64,000 bases of DNA from Saccharopolyspora indica (GTDB lineage Bacteria; Actinomycetota; Actinomycetes; Mycobacteriales; Pseudonocardiaceae). The stretch spans positions 62,001 to 126,000 of the forward strand of contig NZ_JAQGLB010000020.1 of assembly GCF_027853965.1 (NCBI RefSeq). The letters are read 5' to 3'. This document shows positions 59,847 to 64,000 of this stretch, in pieces. Numbering within the stretch: the first letter of the stretch is position 1; each line of letters starts with the position of its first letter. The notes beneath the pieces are model-generated. The model saw nothing but the letters and a program-made list of their open reading frames with translations. It was not told where the DNA came from and searched no databases. The position numbers and the translations under genes were made by a program.

Positions 59847-61577
59847 GTGACCGGACCTGGAGGTGCTCGGAGCCTGCAGGAGGTCTTGCGGCAGCGGCAG
59901 GGCAGCGAGTTCGTCGGCCGGCGTCAGCAGTGCGACGCCTTCCGCGCGAACCTGCGGGCACCGGTGGCCGAGCGCAAGTTCGTGTTCGGCCTGCACGGCC
60001 AGGCCGGCATCGGGAAGACCTTCCTGCTGCGCCAGCTGCGCGAGATCTCGCTGCAGCACTCCGCGCTGGTCGCGGTCACCGACGACAACGAGTCGAACCT
60101 GGTCCGCGTGCTGGCCGCGATCGCCCGCCAGCTGGCCGGGCAGGGCGGGGAGGCGCGGAACTTCGCGCAGCGGCTGGCCGAGTACGAGCAGCGGCACGAC
60201 GAGGTGCTGTCCGATCCGCAAGCGCCGTCCGAAGCCCGCGAGCTGGTGATGGCCACGGCGGTCAGGTTCGGCCTCGGCGTCGTGCGCGCCGCCGCGCCCG
60301 GGCTCGGCCCGGTCGCCGATGCCGTCCCGCCGGAGCGGATCCAGGAGTGGGTGGAGCAGTGCCGCGGCTACCTGGCCAGGCGCTTCGGCAGCCAGGCCGA
60401 TGTCCGGCTGCTGCTCTCACCGGTCGAGGAGCTCACCCCGCACCTGGTGGACGACCTGCGCAAGATCGCCCGCCACCGGCAGCTGGTGGTGCTGTTCGAC
60501 AACTACGAGCGCACCGCCGAAGTCGTCGAACCGTGGCTGCTGCGCCTGCTGCACGGGTACTACGGGGAGCTCCCGCTGGGGCTGGTGCTCGGCGTCGCGG
60601 GACAGCACCCGCTCGACTTCAACCACTGGGGCGAGTTCTCGTCGATCCTGGTGTCCTGGCGGCTGGATCCGTTCACCGTCGAGGAGTCCAGGACGCTGCT
60701 CGGCCGGAAGGGCGTCCGGGACCCGGAGCTGGCGGAGGTGATCCTCGAACTCTCCGGCGGGCTCCCGCTGCTGCTCGCCAGCCTGGCCGAATCGGGCGAC
60801 GACGGCGTGCACGACCCGACCGGGATGGCGGTGGCGCGCTTCCTGAACTTCGTCCCGGAGCAGGAGAGCAGGGACGACGCGGTGCTGGCCGCGCTGCCCC
60901 GGGTGCTGGACGAGGACGTGCTGGCCGTGCTGCGCGAGCCGGGCCGGGCGGTGGGCCTGTTCCGGTGGCTGCGGGAGCGGCCGTTCGTCCACGAGGACCA
61001 GGGCCAGTTGAAGTACCACCACGTGGTGCGGGAGAAGATGGTCCGCTACGAGCGTGGCCGCGCACCGCGGCGCTTCCGCCAGCACCACCAGGCGCTCGCC
61101 GAGCACTTCCGCCAGCGCCGCGAGGAGCTCGGGCTGCCCGGCGACTCCTGCTGGTTCGACTGGGAGTGGCGGATGCTGCTGGTGGAGGAGCACTACCACC
61201 GCCTGTGCTCGGCCGCGCACCGCTGGTTGCCCGAGGCGTTGCACCACTGCGCGACGGCATGCGGCATCGAGGCCGAACCCGCCGTGCACGCCTGGCTCGA
61301 CGCGATCGCCGCGGCGGCGCGGGATTCGGCCACCGATGCTGTGGTTGCGTGCGCCCAGGATCTGCAGCGGTTCGTGGCACCTGGCGGTTCGGTCGATCGC
61401 GCGGAACTGCAGCGGTACCTGACCAGGCGGTTGGAACAAGCCGGTTTCGGGCAGGTGGTGGGTGCGAGATCCATCGCTCCCGGCGGCGAGTCCGAGAACC
61501 GGGTGGTGCACGGCACCGCTCATCAGAACTTCTTCGGTGGCGGCGAGGAGGGCTCCGCGCCGGTGATCGGTGAGTGA
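59847..61577 (+). CDS. STAND-type P-loop NTPase, function unknown
   Basis: 576 residues. After EFVGRRQQCDAFRANL comes Walker A GQAGIGKT (51-58). Walker B is LVVLFDNYE (214-222), and LSGGLPLLLASLAES (near 310) is the GxP motif of NB-ARC/STAND proteins. From about 360 a winged-helix and helical region follows. The extreme C terminus after Gly-rich linker reads VVHGTAHQNFFGGG, a His/Gly/Phe tag. There is no recognisable effector or repeat-sensor domain. GTG 59847 lacks a clear ribosome site. STAND proteins act as ATP-driven switches in signalling and immunity; no partner is obvious beside it. Confidence 0.75.
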   Translation: MTGPGGARSLQEVLRQRQGSEFVGRRQQCDAFRANLRAPVAERKFVFGLHGQAGIGKTFLLRQLREISLQHSALVAVTDDNESNLVRVLAAIARQLAGQGGEARNFAQRLAEYEQRHDEVLSDPQAPSEARELVMATAVRFGLGVVRAAAPGLGPVADAVPPERIQEWVEQCRGYLARRFGSQADVRLLLSPVEELTPHLVDDLRKIARHRQLVVLFDNYERTAEVVEPWLLRLLHGYYGELPLGLVLGVAGQHPLDFNHWGEFSSILVSWRLDPFTVEESRTLLGRKGVRDPELAEVILELSGGLPLLLASLAESGDDGVHDPTGMAVARFLNFVPEQESRDDAVLAALPRVLDEDVLAVLREPGRAVGLFRWLRERPFVHEDQGQLKYHHVVREKMVRYERGRAPRRFRQHHQALAEHFRQRREELGLPGDSCWFDWEWRMLLVEEHYHRLCSAAHRWLPEALHHCATACGIEAEPAVHAWLDAIAAAARDSATDAVVACAQDLQRFVAPGGSVDRAELQRYLTRRLEQAGFGQVVGARSIAPGGESENRVVHGTAHQNFFGGGEEGSAPVIGE

Positions 61578-61581
61578 GCGC

Positions 61582-62169
61582 TCAGCGGGCGCGGGGGAGG
61601 TGGCGGGTGGCGAACTCCTCGGCGGTGATGCCCATCAGCACCAGGTACTGGGCCCCGCCGCAGAGGAACTCCGGGTCGCGGAGGCGGCCCTCCTCGCGGA
61701 AGCCGAGCCTGGCGTGCAGGGCCAGCGACGCGGTGTTGCAGCCGTAGATGCCGACCTCGCACTTGGTGAAGCGGCGGTGGCCGAACATGTAGCCGAGCAG
61801 CGTGCTGATCGCGTCGTCGGCGTAGCCGCGGCGGCGGTGCCGCGGGCCGATCCCGATGCCGTAGCTGAAGGTGCCCGGCTCCGGCTGGCTGGTCGACAGC
61901 GAACCGACCAGGGTCCCGTCGTGCCGGGTCTCGATCGCCAGCTGGAGGTCCTCGCCCGGGTCCAGGTGGTCGGCGCGGTGCGCCGCCCAGTGCCGGTAGC
62001 CGTCGAACTGCGGTGGCCCCTCCTGCGCGGACGCCCGGTCGAAGCCGATCAGGGTGCGCCGGTCCGCCGGCTCGACGCCGCGCAGCAGCACCCGCCGTCC
62101 CACCCAGCCCGCAGTCGGCCGCGAAGCTCGGTGGTCGACCGCGCTCGGCCGGGGCGGGATCATCGTCAT
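61582..62169 (-). CDS. GNAT-family N-acetyltransferase, RimJ/RimL-like
   Basis: About 195 residues from ATG 62169 (GTG 62175 is an alternative). It has RVLLRGVEPADRRTLIGFDR, a central YGIGIGPRHRRRGYADDAI with the acetyl-CoA R/QxxGxG/A loop, and a late NTASLALHARLGFREEGRLR, all typical GNAT. The substrate (amino group of a protein, antibiotic or metabolite) is unknown. It converges with the STAND gene, only 4 bases between the stops. Confidence 0.85.
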   Translation of the reverse strand: MTMIPPRPSAVDHRASRPTAGWVGRRVLLRGVEPADRRTLIGFDRASAQEGPPQFDGYRHWAAHRADHLDPGEDLQLAIETRHDGTLVGSLSTSQPEPGTFSYGIGIGPRHRRRGYADDAISTLLGYMFGHRRFTKCEVGIYGCNTASLALHARLGFREEGRLRDPEFLCGGAQYLVLMGITAEEFATRHLPRAR

Positions 62170-62332
62170 CAGCACCGATGATCCCGCGCCGCCCAACCGA
62201 TCTCGCAAGGGGGTCGGGTGAGCCACGGCACTTGCGCGCAGTGATGCCAACGCTTCCCCGAGCCCGGCTCAACCGAGATAGTGGGCACCGGACGTTGATC
62301 ATGCCTTCGCGGAGCGCTGGGAGGAACCTGCA

Positions 62333-63718
62333 GTGACGAGTGGCGGACTGGGCATCAACTCGCGAACCCGGATCTGGGGCCCGGACGACGGGACGTCCGA
62401 CTGGGTCCCGGCACCCGGGCTGCCCGACGGTGGTGAGCTCGTGGTGGACGCCGAAGCCCGCAACGCCGCGGGCACCGATCGCGGCGCTCGCGTGACAGCC
62501 CTGCCCGGCGCGGTCTTGCGCCCGGCCGGAGCCGGTGACGTCGAAGCCGTCGTGCGGTTCGCGCACCAGCACGGGATCCCGTGCGCCGCGCAGGGCAACC
62601 AGCACACCGTCGGCGGGCAGGCGCTGGCCGCCGACGGGATCGCCATCGACATGCTGCGGCTCAACCGCATCCACTCCCTCCAGCCGCCCGCGGCGGACGG
62701 GTCGGCCGGAGTCGTCGAGATCGATGCGGGCGTGCTGCTGACCGACGTCGCCATCGCCGCGGACAAGCACCGGGCCCGCGTCAGCACCGGGTATCCCGGC
62801 CGCACCACGCTGTCGGCCGGCGGGTTCGCCGCGGTGGGCGGGTGGAGCGCCAACGTGCGCAGCGGGGCGTTCGGCGCCGCGGTGTCCCGCATGGAGGTCG
62901 TCACCCCCACCGGGCAGCGGCTGCTGTGCAGCGCGGACGAGAACGACGAGGTGTACGACGCGGTGCTCGGCGGCGTCGGCCAGCACGGCGTCATCACCCG
63001 GCTCTGGGTCGAGCTGACGCCTGCGCCGAGCCGGGTGAGCACCTACACGCTGCGGTTCAGCTCTCCTGCTGCGGCGTACCAGGCCCTCCGGGTCCTGTCC
63101 GACAACCCCGATCTCGACGAGCTGCACGTCACCTGGAAGTACCCCGACGCGCAGGTCGCCTGGCTGGAGGCCGACATCTACGACCCCGGGCCGCGCGGGA
63201 TCGATGCCACCGTGCTGGACGGGTTCGGCGAGGGCGAGCCCGAGTACCAGGACCGCGCCTACCTCGACTTCGTCCTCGGCCTGGCGGACCCGATGTACGA
63301 CTACGCCGAGCGGGAGCTGGGCTGGAACGAGCTCCCGAAGGCGTGGGCCGACTGGATCATGACCGACGATCAGCTGACCGAGATCCTGCCCGAAGCCCTG
63401 CCGCAGGTGCAGCCGCTCATCAGCCCGACCTCGGTGGTGCTGCTGGCGGTGAAGAACCGCGCGGCCATGGACGCGGCGGGCCGCCGCAACCCGCCGCTGC
63501 CCGAAGGCGCGGGGGAGCGGTACTGGCTGCTGGACTGCCTGCTGGACTTCCCGACCCGCGAGCGCGCGGACGAAGCGGTGCGACTCCTCCACGACCTGCA
63601 CGCCTTCGCCCTCGCCCGCGGTGCCCGCATCTACTCGATCGGCACGTTCACCGACCCGGGTGTCCACGCCGAAACCGGCCTGGCCCCGGGCACCAGCAAG
63701 CCGAAGATCGACCGGTAG
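62333..63718 (+). CDS. FAD-binding (PCMH-type) oxidoreductase
   Basis: 461 residues. The FAD domain begins GAVLRPAGAGDVEAVVRFAH and contains QGNQHTVGGQAL, VSTGYPGRTTLSAGGFAAVG and GGVGQHGVITRLWVELTPAP, like cytokinin dehydrogenase/6-hydroxynicotine oxidase relatives. The C-terminal substrate-cap domain is cytokinin-oxidase-like. GTG 62333 follows GGAGGAAC. The covalent-His motif of berberine bridge enzymes is not evident, so FAD is perhaps non-covalent. The substrate is unknown; the neighbouring convergent nitrilase-family gene gives no clear hint. Confidence 0.85.
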   Translation: MTSGGLGINSRTRIWGPDDGTSDWVPAPGLPDGGELVVDAEARNAAGTDRGARVTALPGAVLRPAGAGDVEAVVRFAHQHGIPCAAQGNQHTVGGQALAADGIAIDMLRLNRIHSLQPPAADGSAGVVEIDAGVLLTDVAIAADKHRARVSTGYPGRTTLSAGGFAAVGGWSANVRSGAFGAAVSRMEVVTPTGQRLLCSADENDEVYDAVLGGVGQHGVITRLWVELTPAPSRVSTYTLRFSSPAAAYQALRVLSDNPDLDELHVTWKYPDAQVAWLEADIYDPGPRGIDATVLDGFGEGEPEYQDRAYLDFVLGLADPMYDYAERELGWNELPKAWADWIMTDDQLTEILPEALPQVQPLISPTSVVLLAVKNRAAMDAAGRRNPPLPEGAGERYWLLDCLLDFPTRERADEAVRLLHDLHAFALARGARIYSIGTFTDPGVHAETGLAPGTSKPKIDR

Positions 63719-63727
63719 CCGGGTGGG

Positions 63728-63773
63728 CCCGTGAGTGCTTCGGGGCGCTGGGACACCCCGAAACGCTCACGGG
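63728..63773. terminator. 18-bp-stem hairpin between FAD oxidase and nitrilase genes
   Basis: CCCGTGAGTGCTTCGGGG (63728-63745) pairs with CCCCGAAACGCTCACGGG (63756-63773) with one G-U and one mismatch around a 10-base loop. It serves two convergent genes. The right arm contains the TGA stop codon (63767-63769) of the minus-strand gene. Confidence 0.7.
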
Positions 63774-64000
63774 CTCGCGGCTCGGTCCTGCGGGATGACG
63801 GGGTGCTTCGGGCTCCGGTCGACGCGGAGCTCGAAGACGTCCGGCCGGGAGTAGTGGCCGACGACGTCGAAGTCGTACTTGCCCTCCGCGATTCGCCCGA
63901 GGTCGAGCTCCGCGCGCAGGATCGCAGGCCCGTCGGTCGCAGGCCCGGCCAGCACGGTGCCGAGCGGGTCCACGATGACCGACGCTCCGCGGCTGAGGAC
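63767..64000 (-). CDS. Nitrilase-superfamily (C-N hydrolase) protein, C-terminal end only
   Basis: 77 residues visible; the frame runs off the window at 64000. LSRGASVIVDPLGTVLAGPA then ILRAELDLGRIAEGKYDFDV and GHYSRPDVFEL is the standard C terminus of bacterial nitrilases and related amidases (the last strand after the catalytic Cys region, which lies outside). Such enzymes hydrolyse nitriles or amides to acids and ammonia. Its stop codon is inside a terminator-like hairpin. Confidence 0.85.
   Translation of the reverse strand, partial: VLSRGASVIVDPLGTVLAGPATDGPAILRAELDLGRIAEGKYDFDVVGHYSRPDVFELRVDRSPKHPVIPQDRAASP

Overview
The window is a 64-kb stretch of very GC-rich chromosome from an actinomycete. 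GTG starts are common, there is a mycothiol-dependent enzyme fold, twin-arginine lipoproteins occur, and the housekeeping order infC-rpmI-rplT-trmH-pheS-pheT is typical of Actinobacteria. Gene content and protein style suggest Pseudonocardiales, perhaps Saccharopolyspora; that placement is inference. I see no prophage, transposase, integrase, CRISPR array, tRNA or rRNA, so this looks like ordinary core/accessory chromosome.

Layout. 1-4.9 kb: membrane proteins (YdcF-like, VanZ/RDD, DUF418) and a NarL-type histidine kinase without an adjacent response regulator. 4.9-7.8 kb: a beta-lactamase cassette (LysR regulator, a cytoplasmic penicillin-recognising-like protein, a lipoprotein class A beta-lactamase) resembling the blaA-blaB-blaL system of Streptomyces cacaoi. 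7.8-20 kb: secreted lipase, large LuxR (LAL) regulator, a stand-alone LigD polymerase domain, alkyl sulfatase, PrsW protease, AI-2E-type exporter, a metallo-beta-lactamase-fold/SnoaL gene pair and a cation/proton antiporter. 20-26 kb: mycothiol-dependent enzyme, uvrA behind a RecA-independent DNA-damage promoter, and an alanine:cation symporter. 26.3-28.8 kb: an unusual 842-residue membrane protein with a periplasmic-binding-protein fold. 28.9-33.5 kb: a carbohydrate ABC importer with a GH20 hexosaminidase, arranged like dasABC-dasD, followed by a GH5 glycosidase.

35-40 kb: DUF885 peptidase with a divergent TetR regulator, a lactonase-like propeller protein and a secreted amidohydrolase. 40.4-49.8 kb: a D-amino-acid catabolism region: GntP-type permease, N-acyl-D-amino-acid deacylase, PLP-dependent D-amino-acid deaminase, IclR regulator and RidA imine hydrolase. 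A calcium/proton antiporter follows, then an MFS/M20-deacylase operon whose promoter carries the same ATTGCG-n6-GCAA site type as the IclR promoter. 50-56.7 kb: DUF1844, infC with an apparent AUC start, rpmI, rplT, a SpoU-type methyltransferase, pheS and pheT, closed by a strong terminator. 56.7-64 kb: PucR regulator plus DadA-like oxidase plus a 51-residue coiled-coil protein, a STAND NTPase, a GNAT acetyltransferase, an FAD oxidoreductase and the end of a nitrilase-family gene.

The least conventional content is intergenic. Two about 130-bp diverged copies of one leader sequence, each carrying a basic mini-ORF, sit directly in front of two unrelated genes (prsW and the hexosaminidase). Two copies of a 19-bp-stem hairpin and three copies of a 22-bp palindrome lie at or just past gene ends. 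Two of the hairpins supply the stop codon of the gene they touch.
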